Assembly: GCA_013306675.1 (NCBI GenBank)
Contig: JABLUY010000014.1
Location: forward strand, 226,777-290,776
Direction of reading: 5' to 3'
From: Thraustochytrium sp. TN22
Lineage: Eukaryota > Sar > Bigyra > Thraustochytrida > Thraustochytriidae
Length of the DNA stretch: 64,000 nt
This document shows, piece by piece, positions 1 to 10,194 of this stretch (positions are counted from its first letter, which is position 1; each line of letters opens with the position of its first letter). Both the position numbers and the translations under genes were made by a program. Under the pieces are notes generated by a model. The model searched no databases, had not been told where the DNA came from, and saw only the letters and a list, made by a program, of their open reading frames with translations.

Positions 1-2888
1 AAGAAGCATTTGAAAATCACATCCCTTTGCAGGGCCTAAGTTTTAAGTAGCGCTGGATGGGGTTGTCCTCGCCTTGGGACAGCTCTTAGTCAGAGCGCCG
101 ACGTTTGGTTTGTTACGCCGTCCATGTACTTGGGTAGATGCTGCGTCTGATGGCGACGCGTTCGGGCCCGTCGCCCAGGCTGGTCGTGTTGCTCCAGCGG
201 GGTCATGTCCACGACCACCGGGAGGGGCGGCCTCAACATTCGTTGCGTCTCTGGCTCTTGCCAGAGGAGAAGAGCTAGCTTCCGCGTCGGAGAAAGCTCC
301 ACGCAGCGCGGCAGCGTCCCGATTCTTCTTGTTTCCGTCGCGTCAGGTGCACGAGGAAATGAACTTGGTAGCGTTGATGACCTCCGCGGTGCAGGACACG
401 GAGGAGACGGAGAAGCACAAAGAGGACCAGAAGGACGACTCGCTCGCAACAGGTCTTCCAGGGTCGTGGGCAGGCACCGGGTCTCGCTGCGCGAAACCTT
501 GGATGGCGGTCCTCCTCGTAGCAGGTGCACGGAGTCCGCCGGGACTAGCTGCGTCTCGCACGGCGTGGCGGTCTGCTCTTCCATCGTCGATGCCCTCGAT
601 CGATACTTCGACGTTCGGGTTGTGCGCTCGGCCTGACCCGCTTCATTCTCTCGTCCTTCTTAGGGGGGTGAAAGCGTCACTGGAGGGCAGCAGACTCGCT
701 GCTTGCGGGTTGACCAGCCAACGCTATAAAAGGAAGTCGATTGGCGCCCTCCTCTGTAGCCACCGGCGTCTTTCGTCTCTTTCGTGTTTCCACAGACCGA
801 TGCGCTGCACGCTGCTTCTTTCCAAACCACTGTTCCCCCACGGTGAGGCCTGCCGGCGCCCTCCACAGCGCATCCACAGTGTCCCAGCGCAGAAGAAGCG
901 TACCAGCCGTTGCCCGCCCGCCCAAGAACCCAGGCTGAACTTGAAAGCCGACATACGAAACCTTGAACGGAAGGCATGCACCAAGAATTCCGCTGGTCGC
1001 TCCAGGCGCCGCCCGCCAGGGCGAAGTTTACTGCACCAACCAGCCAAGAGGGGGCCTCGAGCGAGTGTCAAGGATCAACGAGCGCATCGTGATCATTTGT
1101 GCTGGCGCACTGCCCTGTTGTCAAAACGGCGGACTTGCTCAACTGGCGGCTCCGCCGCTCCGAGTCAGTTGGTCCCGGTTGGCAAGTTCAAGATGCTCTC
1201 TGCGCACGCGTGCGACTGGCTAGGCGAGCGCCGTGGCTCGATGAGGAGAAGCGACCGACTTGGCTCTTTGGCTCTTGGCGCGAATGCTCGAGTCCACAGC
1301 GGCCGGGAGGCTGTGGCGCCGCGTTGACCAAGGGGTCACCGGGGGATCACTGTGGCTGCTGCCGCTCCACTGGCGGGGCCCTCTCCCAAGATCCGTGCGA
1401 GTCTCTCTCGCTTCTGCCGTCCGAGTCGGCGTGCGTGGCGAGCTTGCGCAGCCAGCCTGCCACGGCCACATCGCCCGATCCCGGCCAAGCTTCGCGGCCT
1501 CTCGATCGCATCCGCGTCAGGCCAGCCTTGATCATGACCAACGTGCGTGTCTTTCAAGCTTTGTAGGCCTAGACTCGACGGACCACCAAGGAGGTCGACT
1601 CAGGCTCAGGCTGGCTGGAGCCCACTAGCAGTGCTCCGTACGCGGACAGTGATGTGCTCAGCAAGAGCAAGCAGGATCCGCAGCGCTGGCAGGGAAGGTA
1701 TACGGCAGAAGGGATCCAGCCTGCGAAGACGAAGCGAAGCAGACTCGCCGAGCCCAGTCCGCCTCAGGCTGCTGGCACGGCCGCCACTCGATCCCGCTCG
1801 GTCACGGTGCAGCTGGCGGTGACTCGGACAGCCTGAGAGCAGTGAGTGCCGCCGCGGGGCCGCCGCGCGAGGTCTTCTGTTCTTTGAGACGCGACCAGGT
1901 TGGCGGTGCAACGTTCTACTTCGAGTCCGAGTCGCGTCGGCCACGGGACTCGGGAGCGACCTGGACTCGGATAACGATACCAGGGCTTACCCTGTCCTAA
2001 GTTAGGCCTAGCTCTAGGGAGAGCAAGACTTGAGATGCGTGGCCGAAGGCAGGGCCCGTTCCGAGCCGCGCCCAACTCCAAGCTCGGCCCCAGGGTGCGC
2101 TAACTTCAAAGCCGAGTCGCCCGTCGCTGCTTGGCAGTACTTGCCTGTTGAGTTGAGGCGACCCTGCTGAGAGACGAAAGATCCCCGATGAGCCGGCTGC
2201 GGCATCCTGGCCTCAGCGGCCGCTGGCTTTGGCGACGCGTCGGACGCCGCCAGCGCGCGCCAACCAACCAACGAACGGCTCCAGGCTTTGGGCGCCAGGC
2301 ACCTGGCTGGTTGCTGGCAGGAGAATCCCCCGCTGCCCATGGCTTGTTCGCCGCGTGACCCTAATAAGGCCCAAGGCCCTCTGGTTGCTACGCGGCCCTA
2401 GCGAAGTCCCTAGCTAGCGGGTGCCGCCGCCCCCGACAAGAAGGGCGAGCGTCTAGTCGCGCATACCGAAAGACCCGCCGTTGGCCTGCCCGTCGGGCCC
2501 GTGTCAAAGGCCCATAGCTAGACATCGCAGCGGAACACAGCGCAGAGAAGAACGTGGTAGGCGGGCACTAGGCCTAGCGAGACTTTCCCTTTCTTTGTGA
2601 GAAGAGCGCACAAGCTGCACGGCACGTGAGTCGGTGTCCTGCGAGGCTCTCTCCCAGGCACGTCTTGAGTCGCAGACCCCGAATCGCTGTGCTGGACGGG
2701 CTCTCGATCGCGCGCCCGCCGGGCGAGAGGCTCTCGGGCGTCGGGCCTCGCCTGGCCTCGACTCGACTCGCATCGTCTCGAGGCTGGGTCGTGGCGGGAA
2801 GCCAGGCTTCGTCTCGCCACGCCGTGCAGCCAGCCCCCCTGGCGGCGCGCGATCAGGACCTGGCGGGCTCTTCCTGCGTGTGCGCATT
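1..2888. other. Long region without a recognisable gene
   Basis: Open frames exist on both strands, but the long ones begin at non-ATG codons or overlap one another, and none shows a recognisable domain. There is one strong TATA-like box near 725 and a short CTAG-rich palindrome near 2410. The region may hold 5' exons or leader of the kinase that follows, a lineage-specific gene, or simply spacer. No transposon or retroelement motif was seen. Confidence 0.5.
725..732 (+). promoter_or_regulatory. TATA-box-like element
   Basis: The sequence TATAAAAG is a textbook TATA consensus and stands out in GC-rich DNA. No convincing gene follows within several hundred bases on the plus strand, so it may serve a noncoding transcript or be a chance match. 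Confidence 0.2.
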
Positions 2889-3812
2889 ATGCATCTTCTT
2901 CAATCAGGCTCATCGGCACAGGTCTTCAAGGCGAACGGGACGGACGCGATGGCACATGCGGCCACGGGCCTTACAGGGACCTTCGCGCTCAAGGTGTACC
3001 CCCCCAATACCATGGAGCCGAGCGACGAGCACAAGGCCGAGCTAGCGGCGCTAACACGGCTCGGCCAGCTCGGCTACCCGCCGAGCTTCGTGGTGCGCTT
3101 CCTGTGCAGCACAGAGATTCAAATGTGCAGGGCGCAGTGGCCGGCGATCGCGCTCGAGTTCTGCGCTGGGGGCGACATGTACGACCTTCTCAGGCAAGGG
3201 GTGATGCCAGAGCAGGATGCCCGATGCTATGCTGCCGAGATCGCCATGGCGCTCGAGTACCTGCGAGCGGCGGGCGTCGTGCATGGCGATCTCAAGCCGG
3301 AGAACATTGGTCTTTCCGCAAATGGCCACGTACGCCTCTTGGACTTTGGGCTGGCGCGCATCATGGACACGGACCTGGCGCAGACCAGCCTGGTGAGCGG
3401 CACTCTGCCCTTTGCGTCGCCAGAGGCGCTCCGACGCAAGCCGTGCAGCTTCTCCTCGGATTGGTGGGGTCTGGGCGCGACGCTCTTTAGCATGCTCTTC
3501 GCCGCAGAGCCTTTCAGCACGTCCAGCATGAGCACGCAGGAGATCATGAGCAACATCGTCAAAGGTGAGATCCAATGGTCAGCCGGGTCGTATGTTTCTC
3601 CTGAAGCCAAGGATGCGTTAGAGCAGCTGCTCAACGTAGATCAATCCATGCGGACGCAGACCGCACAGGCGTGCGCCGCGCATCCTTTTTGGAGCGCTGT
3701 GGACTGGGTGCAGCTGTACGAGGAGACTTGGGTGCCGCAGCACTTTCGTTTTTTCTGCCAGAGCCAGGATCGGGCGGCGGCGCCTGTTCGCACCGCTTCT
3801 GCAGATTTTTGA
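2889..3812 (+). CDS. AGC-like Ser/Thr protein kinase with HGD catalytic motif (K1)
   Basis: This is a protein kinase of about 307 residues. From the sequence: a weak glycine loop (LLQSGSSAQVFKA, residues 3-15), the ATP-anchoring Lys35 (FALKVY), catalytic loop HGDLKPEN with H132-G133-D134, DFG at D152-G154, a SGTLPFASPE activation-segment end, and DWWGLGATLFSMLF, typical of AGC-group kinases. The canonical HRD arginine is glycine, so this is a non-RD kinase. The first in-frame ATG is at 2889, immediately before the glycine loop; the frame is open further upstream but only from GTG, so a 5' exon could be missing. Its closest relative here is K2 on the minus strand at about 34 kb, which shares the C-terminal FW..VDW..LYEE.W.PQ.FR block. 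Kinase identity is firm. Substrate and pathway are unknown. Confidence 0.85.
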   Translation: MHLLQSGSSAQVFKANGTDAMAHAATGLTGTFALKVYPPNTMEPSDEHKAELAALTRLGQLGYPPSFVVRFLCSTEIQMCRAQWPAIALEFCAGGDMYDLLRQGVMPEQDARCYAAEIAMALEYLRAAGVVHGDLKPENIGLSANGHVRLLDFGLARIMDTDLAQTSLVSGTLPFASPEALRRKPCSFSSDWWGLGATLFSMLFAAEPFSTSSMSTQEIMSNIVKGEIQWSAGSYVSPEAKDALEQLLNVDQSMRTQTAQACAAHPFWSAVDWVQLYEETWVPQHFRFFCQSQDRAAAPVRTASADF

Positions 3813-4270
3813 CGGAACTCGCTGATTCGAGCAAAATAAATCTACCAAAATTCAGAACCCGCCATCGGCGCCTCTTCGTACTCGTCGAACGAGAGGACGG
3901 GGCTTTCTTTCGTTTTGCTGGCAAGCTTGCTAGCTAATGCAACCAACATCAAGCTTCTGCTTACCCAAACTTATTCGTCTGCAGAGTCATGATGGCACTC
4001 CGAGCAAATGCAACAGAAGAAATGTATTGTAGTTCTCGTCATCGTCATCGTCATCGTCGTCTTGGTCTTGGTCAAGACAAATACCTCCTTGGCCATCAAG
4101 GGGGGGGGGGGGGTCGGCTGCGTTGTAGGGCAAAAGTTAAAGGAGTGCTGAGTGGAGGTGCGCACGCCATGGCCGACCGAATTGCGCGCGGAGCGAGCGT
4201 CCACAAAGACTCTCATCTGCACAGTGCGATGCCATGCTTGCTTGTTCACGTGTGCGGTGGCTCGCGCATT
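3813..4270. other. Convergent 3' intergenic region with microsatellite and poly-G tract
   Basis: This spacer separates the 3' ends of K1 (plus) and DGAT2 (minus). It contains a TCGTCA-type hexamer repeat at about 4035-4063 and an uninterrupted run of 14 G at 4100-4113. No gene was recognised. Confidence 0.6.
3835..3840 (+). terminator. Candidate polyadenylation signal AATAAA
   Basis: AATAAA lies about 23 bases after the K1 stop codon in otherwise GC-rich DNA. Whether this organism uses AATAAA is not known from the window. Confidence 0.3.
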
Positions 4271-5803
4271 TCAACTTTGGATGAGGAGCGAGCCCTGGCG
4301 GTGCACGGCCCAGCGCTCCTTATAGAGGTTCCAGAGCTCGCGCAGAGCGCGCACATACTTCTCGTGATACTTGTCGACGAGCGCGACGCCGTCGGCGGTG
4401 GTGGAAAGGGCGCGGCCCTTGAGCTCGTCGGGGATCTTGGGGATCTTGATAGGCTTGCCGACGACGACGATGATGGGCTTGCGGTGCGGCATGAGGCCCA
4501 TGTTGTACTGGAAGATACCGCGACCGCTGAAGATGGGCGTGGCAAAGCCAATCTTCTTGCGCACGAACTCCTGGACGTTGCGTGCCCAGGAGTTGGGCGG
4601 CAAGTAGACGGTGTCGAAGACATCGTTTTCGCCGAAACCCAGGACCGGGACAAGGTCGGCGCCGTTGTCAAGCGCCACGCGCACGAAGCCCTTGCGACCG
4701 AGCGTGAGGCGGTAGGTGCCGGGCTCCGAGTCGAGCGACTCAGCGGCGCCGCCGACGACCAGCATGATGGCCGACCCGGGCCCGCGCTGCAGAATCTGGT
4801 TGCAGGAGCGCTTGGATGCGCTGCAGAGGCCTAGGTAGAGCAGCAACTCGCGCAGCACGGGACAGTAAAAGTTGAGCGCCAGCGTGAGCACGCGCAGGTC
4901 GATCCCCGGGAACTTGCGCGAGAAGCCAGTCGAGTCCGTGGCGAAGTTACCAAAGGCACCCAAAGAGATGATGCCGTGCGGGTGGTAGCAAAAGACGTAC
5001 TTCTTGCGCGGGTCGAGCGGCGTGGTCCGGATGAGGCGCAGCGGAAAGTAGTTGGCGAAGTGCCGCCACATCTTCCAGTAGCGCAGGAACGGCCGCCGGC
5101 TGCCCGTCTCCGGGCTCTTATCCAGGTAGACGATCCAGATGAGGTAGATGAGCGTGGGCAGCGTGGTGAGGGGAAATACTAGCAGCACGGCCGTCCACGT
5201 GTACACGACGGCGCAGAGCGGCAGCAGCATCACGAAGAGCAACACCATAGCCGTCTGCTTGCGGCGCGCCAGGGGTACGTCCCAGAAGCTCACCGTGTGG
5301 ACCTTTTTCCCGAAAAAGACACGCGCCACGAAAGACACGGGCCAGAAGACGACCGACAGGAAGACGTTCACCACGCGCAGCGCAATGAGCACCGGCATCC
5401 ACGCCAACATCGAATACCAGGACCCGGGCTGCTCCGCCCAGGCATCCTCCTCGCGCCACTCCTTCTCGAGCCGCAGAAACAGCTCGCGCTCCTCCTGCGT
5501 CAGCTGCCGCCGCGATGCCGTCGACGTCTGCGGCGACCCCGCCGCGTGCTTGCCCTGCGCGCCGCCGTGCAGGCCCTCAAAGTCGAGCGCCTCACCGTCC
5601 GCGTCCGACTGCGCGTACTCGCCCGACGACGAGTAGCTCGACACGGATCCCATCGACGTGCTGTACGGCGTGTTCATCCCCGTCGGCGTCGCGACCCCGT
5701 CATCGTCCTCGCCGCCGCGCAGCTTCTCCACGCGCCGCTGGTACGCCGCGCCGCGCTGCCGCGGCCGGGGCGGCAGCATCGCGTCCTGCTCACGATCTCC
5801 CAT
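4271..5803 (-). CDS. DGAT2: Diacylglycerol O-acyltransferase type 2
   Basis: The enzyme makes triacylglycerol from diacylglycerol and acyl-CoA at the endoplasmic reticulum and lipid-droplet surface. The 510-residue protein has a disordered Ser/Gly/Glu-rich N-terminus, then hydrophobic stretches around residues 140-175 and 190-240 forming the membrane hairpin. Family signatures follow: YFP (residues 252-254), HPHG (274-277), the active-site histidine motif, FGEND and RGIFQYN. At 510 residues it is longer than typical DGAT2 (about 330-390), mostly because of the N-terminal extension. The start is the first ATG, at 5803; the open frame continues upstream only from GTG. A CGG triplet tract lies about 85 bp upstream on the coding strand. 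Acyl-CoA:monoacylglycerol or wax-ester synthesis is possible for this family, but DGAT2 is the best call. Confidence 0.93.
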   Translation of the reverse strand: MGDREQDAMLPPRPRQRGAAYQRRVEKLRGGEDDDGVATPTGMNTPYSTSMGSVSSYSSSGEYAQSDADGEALDFEGLHGGAQGKHAAGSPQTSTASRRQLTQEERELFLRLEKEWREEDAWAEQPGSWYSMLAWMPVLIALRVVNVFLSVVFWPVSFVARVFFGKKVHTVSFWDVPLARRKQTAMVLLFVMLLPLCAVVYTWTAVLLVFPLTTLPTLIYLIWIVYLDKSPETGSRRPFLRYWKMWRHFANYFPLRLIRTTPLDPRKKYVFCYHPHGIISLGAFGNFATDSTGFSRKFPGIDLRVLTLALNFYCPVLRELLLYLGLCSASKRSCNQILQRGPGSAIMLVVGGAAESLDSEPGTYRLTLGRKGFVRVALDNGADLVPVLGFGENDVFDTVYLPPNSWARNVQEFVRKKIGFATPIFSGRGIFQYNMGLMPHRKPIIVVVGKPIKIPKIPDELKGRALSTTADGVALVDKYHEKYVRALRELWNLYKERWAVHRQGSLLIQS

Positions 5804-5886
5804 GCCTGCCTGCGCGCTTCGCCCACGGAGCCAACCCGCGAGAGCGCGACCGCAGCTCGGTCGCACGCGCCGCCGCCGCCTCTTCT

Positions 5887-5936
<50 letters not shown>

Positions 5937-6861
5937 TGCCGCCCGCCCGCGATCGCGCTCTGCCGCGCGACGCGGCGCGGCGCGGGGCGGCGACGATCAG
6001 CCCGGCGAGCCTCACCCGATTTTTCCCATTCCTGTCAACTCCGAGGGCGCGATCGGAGATCTGGCCGAGCCTGAGCTGACTGAGATGATCTTGAAGTCAC
6101 GGTGGCAGGTGCCAGGCAGCAGGCGACACTGCAGTGGCCTTGGCGCGGTTGCGTCGTCATCGCATCGTTGTCGTCGTGGTCGCCGTCATCCTCGTGTAGG
6201 CTATTATTAGCCTACATGGCATCATCCGAGTCCTGCGCGGGCGGCACCCGCCTAGCTTAGAAGTCCAGCGCTCGCAACTGCCGGCCATGGTGCTCGCGGC
6301 CGCGCTCGCGAGGCTTTGCGAGCGTCTTGCGAGCCTTGGCTTGGCTGGCCTGCAGTGGCTGGTACAGCTGAGCTGTGAGGCTTGCCGGGCCTTCCTTCCC
6401 CTGGCTTGCGAGGACGATCAAGTCGGGTCGACGGACGGACGGCGAGGCGGAGGGACTCCAGGTGCGCGGGCGAGCCGCCGCAGCAACCTCGCGAGCCGCT
6501 GCAGCAGTGCAGCAGGCTTGCAGCGCCTCGCAGCCACTAGCTCGCATCGTCGTTAGCTCAGACTCTGCTTGTCATTAGGGCACGAAGCGAACCAAGCTTC
6601 GCTGCCAGTGGTAGGCAGGCAGAAGGCAACGGCTGACGCCGCGGCTGCGGCCGTAGGGTGCTAACGTTACCCGAGGAAAGACCGGCGGCAAATATCCTTT
6701 CAGTGAATGAATGCTCCGGCGACTTGATCGCCACGAGTGACGCTCGTGAAAACATAGGTAAGTTCGATTTTTTTGCTCACTCGTCACGGTGCTCGCTCGT
6801 GCTCGCCCGAGCTGTGTCCTTTCCTTCATTCTTTCATCCCTTCTTCATGCATCATTGACAC
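5804..6861. other. Intergenic region between DGAT2 (5') and NUP58 (3')
   Basis: About 1 kb with the CCG tract near DGAT2 and a perfect 9-bp inverted repeat with a 4-base loop at 6195-6216 (arms TGTAGGCTA and its complement). No coding sequence was recognised. Confidence 0.6.
5887..5934 (-). repeat. CGG triplet repeat in the DGAT2 5' leader
   Basis: About 16 uninterrupted CCG triplets on the plus strand, hence CGG on the DGAT2 coding strand, begin 84 bp upstream of its ATG. The tract makes long spurious Pro, Arg, Ala or Gly open frames in every phase. Confidence 0.9.
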
Positions 6862-8955
6862 TCACTTCCGTCGCGGCGTGCGCTTGTTGGTCTTGGACTT
6901 GCGCGGCGCCGTGGATCCGGCCGAGGTGCCTGTGGTGGGCTGGAGAGGGGTGGAGGGTGTCGAGAAAAGGCCGCCCGAGGAGGAAGCGCCGCCGCCGCCA
7001 CCGCCAAAGGGGTTGGAAGAGGAGGTCGAGGCTGTGGTGTTGGTCGAGGCCCCGCCGCCGCCAAAGAGAGAGCCGCCGCCCGATGAAGGCTGCGCGCTCA
7101 CGGTGGAGGTGGCACCGAAAAGTGAGCCGCCAGCGTTCGAGGTGTCGCCGGAGCCCGTGGCGGCGGTGCCTGTGGTGCTGGTACTGCCGCCAAAGAGCCC
7201 ACCACCAGCACCAGCACCAGCAGCAGAGCTGCCCGTGGTGGAGCTCGTGCTCGAGGCACCGCCAAAGAGCCCCGTGCTCGGCGCCGCAGTGCTGGTGCTC
7301 GTGCTGCTGCCGCCAAAGAGGTTCGAGGACCCGGACGCGTTGGAGTTTCCAAAGAGACCACCGCTTGTCGATGCGCTCTGCGCAGGTTGGCCGAATGGCG
7401 TCGTTGTCGTCGCCGTCGTCGCCGTCGTCTGTTGTTGCTGCTGCTGCTGCTGACCAGACTGCTGGTGGCCGGGCTGCGCACCGCCGTTCGTGGGGCCCGT
7501 CCACAGAGCGGCCTGCTCATCGACCTTGCGCAGGAGCTTGCGACGACGCTCGCGCTCCTTGTTGTCCTCCTGCTGGAAGTCGCGCGGCACATCGCCGTGC
7601 ACCATGACGTGCCAGTCCTTGTACTGCTCACGCAGCTCGTCCATCTTGTCGTGCATCTCGGCGACGGCGGCAGCGATGGCCTTGAAGGCCTGATGCTGTT
7701 GGCGCATGATGGACACAATGACGTGAATAGGCGCTCGGTTGCGCGCGCGGTCCTGACTTGAAAGAAGCGTGCTGAGCTCCTTGGTGCGCGCCTCGTAGTC
7801 GTTGAGACGCGCCTCGAGCGACTGCAGCAGCAGCCAGAAAAAGTCGGACGGGATGGCCTTGTTGGTAGAGAAGCCCCCCGGATGCGCCATGCGGCGCGCC
7901 TCATGCAGCGCGTCGTCCACTGCCTTGAAGGAACGCGAGTCTGCCTTGAGGCCGGCCACCATCTCCTCCTGGCGCTTGAGCGAGTTGCGCACATGCAAGA
8001 CGCCCTGGTCCACCTGTGCCGTCTTTTCCAGCAGCTTGAGCGCCTCCTCGCTCGACTGGTTCAAAATGTCGCGCAGCATTTTGCTCTGCTTGTTCATCTC
8101 CACCTGCTGCTCCAGCAGCTGCGCGTGCAGCGGTTCGGGTACCACGCGAACGCGCACGCAGTCCGCGGGCTCTCGGGCGCCCTCGGGAATGGCGCCAAAC
8201 TGCAGGTCGCTCGCGTCCGCGTACGCCAGCAGCTGCAGCGCACCCGAAAACGGGATCTGCTGCTGCTGCTGTTGCTGCTGCAGCGGCTGTTGCTGCTGCT
8301 GGCCGACGCCGCCGAAGACGTTACCGCCACCGGCAGTGGTGTTTCCAAAGAGACCGCCGCTGCCAGCATTGTTGCCGCTGGTGGCGCCAAAGAGGCCGCC
8401 CGAGGTGTTGTTGGAGTTTCCAAAGAGACCACCGCCTCCGCCGCCGCCGCCGCTCGTGTTGCCGCCGAAGAGGGAACCGCCGCCAGTGTTGCTGGAGCCA
8501 CCGAAGAGGCCGCCCCCGCCGCCGCCCGCGTTGTTGTTTGTTGAGCCGCCGAAGAGACCGCCGCCGCCGCTCGTGCCCGTCGAGGAACCGCCAAAGAGGC
8601 CACCGCCGCCAGTGTTCGTCGACGAGCCGCCAAAGAGGCCGCCGCCGCCGTTGTTGTTGGTGTTGTTGTTGTTGCCGCCGGAGCTCCCAAAGAGGCCGCC
8701 GCCACCGCCGCCCGTGGAGCCTGCGTTGTTTGAGCCGCCAAAGAGACCGCCGCCGCCCGTGCCGCTCGACGAGCCGCCGAAGAGGCTGCCGCCTCCCGTC
8801 GCGGGCGACGCGGTGGAGCCCCCGCCAAAGAGGCCGCCGCCGCCGCCCGTGCTCGGCGTGGACGACCCGAAGAGCCCACCGCCACCGCTCGCGCCGCCGC
8901 CGCCGCCGCCGCCGAACGGGTTGGCGCCGCCGCTCGAGGACGAGCTGCCGAACAT
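6862..8955 (-). CDS. NUP58: FG-repeat nucleoporin, Nup58/Nup45 (yeast Nup49) type
   Basis: This is a central-channel nucleoporin; in the Nup62-Nup58-Nup54 complex its FG repeats form the selective barrier and bind import and export receptors. The 697-residue protein has about 220 residues of Gly/Asn/Ser-rich spacers with GLFG and SLFG repeats. A structured part (about 235-480) with helical, coiled-coil-like segments follows, including SDFFWLLLQSLEARLNDYE and LREQYKDWHVMVHGD, which resemble the Nup58 coiled coil. A second FG region (about 500-670) follows and the protein ends in a basic tail (KTNKRTPRRK), as animal Nup58 does. The chosen start, at 8955, gives MFGSSSSSGG and is directly preceded by a CGG-rich leader; an upstream extension lacks repeats. 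Nup54 is the main alternative, because both have FG repeats plus a coiled coil, but the helix pattern and basic end favour Nup58. Confidence 0.85.
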   Translation of the reverse strand: MFGSSSSSGGANPFGGGGGGGASGGGGLFGSSTPSTGGGGGLFGGGSTASPATGGGSLFGGSSSGTGGGGLFGGSNNAGSTGGGGGGLFGSSGGNNNNTNNNGGGGLFGGSSTNTGGGGLFGGSSTGTSGGGGLFGGSTNNNAGGGGGGLFGGSSNTGGGSLFGGNTSGGGGGGGGLFGNSNNTSGGLFGATSGNNAGSGGLFGNTTAGGGNVFGGVGQQQQQPLQQQQQQQQIPFSGALQLLAYADASDLQFGAIPEGAREPADCVRVRVVPEPLHAQLLEQQVEMNKQSKMLRDILNQSSEEALKLLEKTAQVDQGVLHVRNSLKRQEEMVAGLKADSRSFKAVDDALHEARRMAHPGGFSTNKAIPSDFFWLLLQSLEARLNDYEARTKELSTLLSSQDRARNRAPIHVIVSIMRQQHQAFKAIAAAVAEMHDKMDELREQYKDWHVMVHGDVPRDFQQEDNKERERRRKLLRKVDEQAALWTGPTNGGAQPGHQQSGQQQQQQQQTTATTATTTTPFGQPAQSASTSGGLFGNSNASGSSNLFGGSSTSTSTAAPSTGLFGGASSTSSTTGSSAAGAGAGGGLFGGSTSTTGTAATGSGDTSNAGGSLFGATSTVSAQPSSGGGSLFGGGGASTNTTASTSSSNPFGGGGGGASSSGGLFSTPSTPLQPTTGTSAGSTAPRKSKTNKRTPRRK

Positions 8956-10116
8956 GGCGCCGCCGCCGCCGCCGCTGCCGCCGCTGCCGCCGCCGCGCCA
9001 GCGCCGCCGGCCGCGCCGCGCTGCGCCGCGCCCGCCCGCCCGCGCTCGCCGTCTGCGGCGGCCGCGACGACTTGGATGACTCGGATCGCTGCTAACTAAC
9101 CGCGGCGGCGAGGGCGGCGGCCCAATCAACGTTGGGCCCCTTTTCTTTTCGCTCAAGCGTCGTTGACAAGCGACGCTCAAGCGACGCTCAAGCTTGCGAG
9201 CAAACACTGCTTAGGCCTGGCGAGCAGCCTTGCAGGCCTCGCTTCTCTGTCAGGCCCAGGCTCCATTCGATCCAAGCTTTGTCGATGCGAACATTCATCA
9301 GGTCACGGCTCGCTGGAGCAAGAGAAAGAGCGAAGAAATGCTTGCGAGAAGGCAGCTGAGATGAAGCCTCGAAGCGGCCTCGTTGAGCTCTCCGCGTCTT
9401 TCGCGACTTGTCGAAGTTCTCCTTTTTTTTCATGGCGGCGCATCAGGATCTGCCTTGTCTCTGTCGCCTCCCGAAGTGCCGTGCGTCGGTCCATCCCCTT
9501 TCACAGCAGGCCGCTTGCTTCTCCCTCTTTCTCCCGACGCAAGCAGGGTCCACCGGCCCCAGAAAGTCTGCGACAATCATCTCCACGATCATCCGCGTCG
9601 CGGCCTCGCTGCCTTGCCAGAGCCCAGAGCGCCCGAAACCTCTGCGTTGACTGTGAATGAACTTGATTCCCGTCCGCGCCTGCCTGGCGGTGGCGCGTGC
9701 CGCGTACACCGGCGGCGCGCGCACGCGCAAGTCGGCGCGAGCGTCGCGCGCAAGTGGACGCGGGCAGCGTGCAAGTAGACTATCCGCGGCGTGGGGTGCG
9801 GGCGCAGCGCAGCTCGCCGGCGGAACGTGCAACAACTTGAAGCAGGGGCGGGAAAAAGAGCTTCCCACAAGTACGGCGCGCGGATGCGGCAGTGCCGCGC
9901 AAGGGCGCGGGCGCGCGCAAGTGCAGTATCGCTGCGGCTGTCAAAGCAAGCTAGTAGCTCGGGTAGCTACTAGCTAGCTAGAGAAGAGGGAGCGCGCGGC
10001 AGCAGACAGGCAGAGCGGCGGCGCGGCGCGGCGCGCGGCGCGGCGCGGCGGCGGCGCGCGGCGCGGCTCGGCGCGCGGCGCGGGCGCGCCCCGGCCGCGC
10101 GCGCGCGCGCGCGCGC

Positions 10117-10147
<31 letters not shown>

Positions 10148-10194
10148 GCGCGGTCAGACCATTCCAATCCAGTTCGAACGCGCCGCGAGGCGAG
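8956..10194. other. Divergent promoter region between NUP58 and the BRWD-like gene
   Basis: About 1.2 kb that must hold both promoters. The NUP58 side is a GGC/CGG-rich leader (about 8957-8999 in plus coordinates). The BRWD side is extremely GC-rich from about 10,000, with an alternating CG tract and GGC triplets. A CTAG-rich short palindrome occurs at about 9954-9980. No gene was recognised. Confidence 0.6.
10096..10137 (+). repeat. (CG)11 alternating tract followed by GGC triplets
   Basis: Twenty-two bases of strict CG alternation (10096-10117) run into a GGC triplet tract ending near 10137, about 60-100 bp upstream of the BRWD-like ATG. Alternating CG is the classic Z-DNA-prone sequence. 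The position suggests it is within the leader or core promoter. Confidence 0.85.

Noticed and set aside
74-1327. 417-codon open frame on the plus strand
   Set aside because: It starts at TTG, overlaps other open frames on both strands, and its composition (Arg/Ser/Pro-rich, no domain) is that of GC-rich noncoding DNA.
7802-9079. Pro-rich frame antisense to NUP58
   Set aside because: PPKRPPPP repeats are simply the complement of GLFG-GGG codons.
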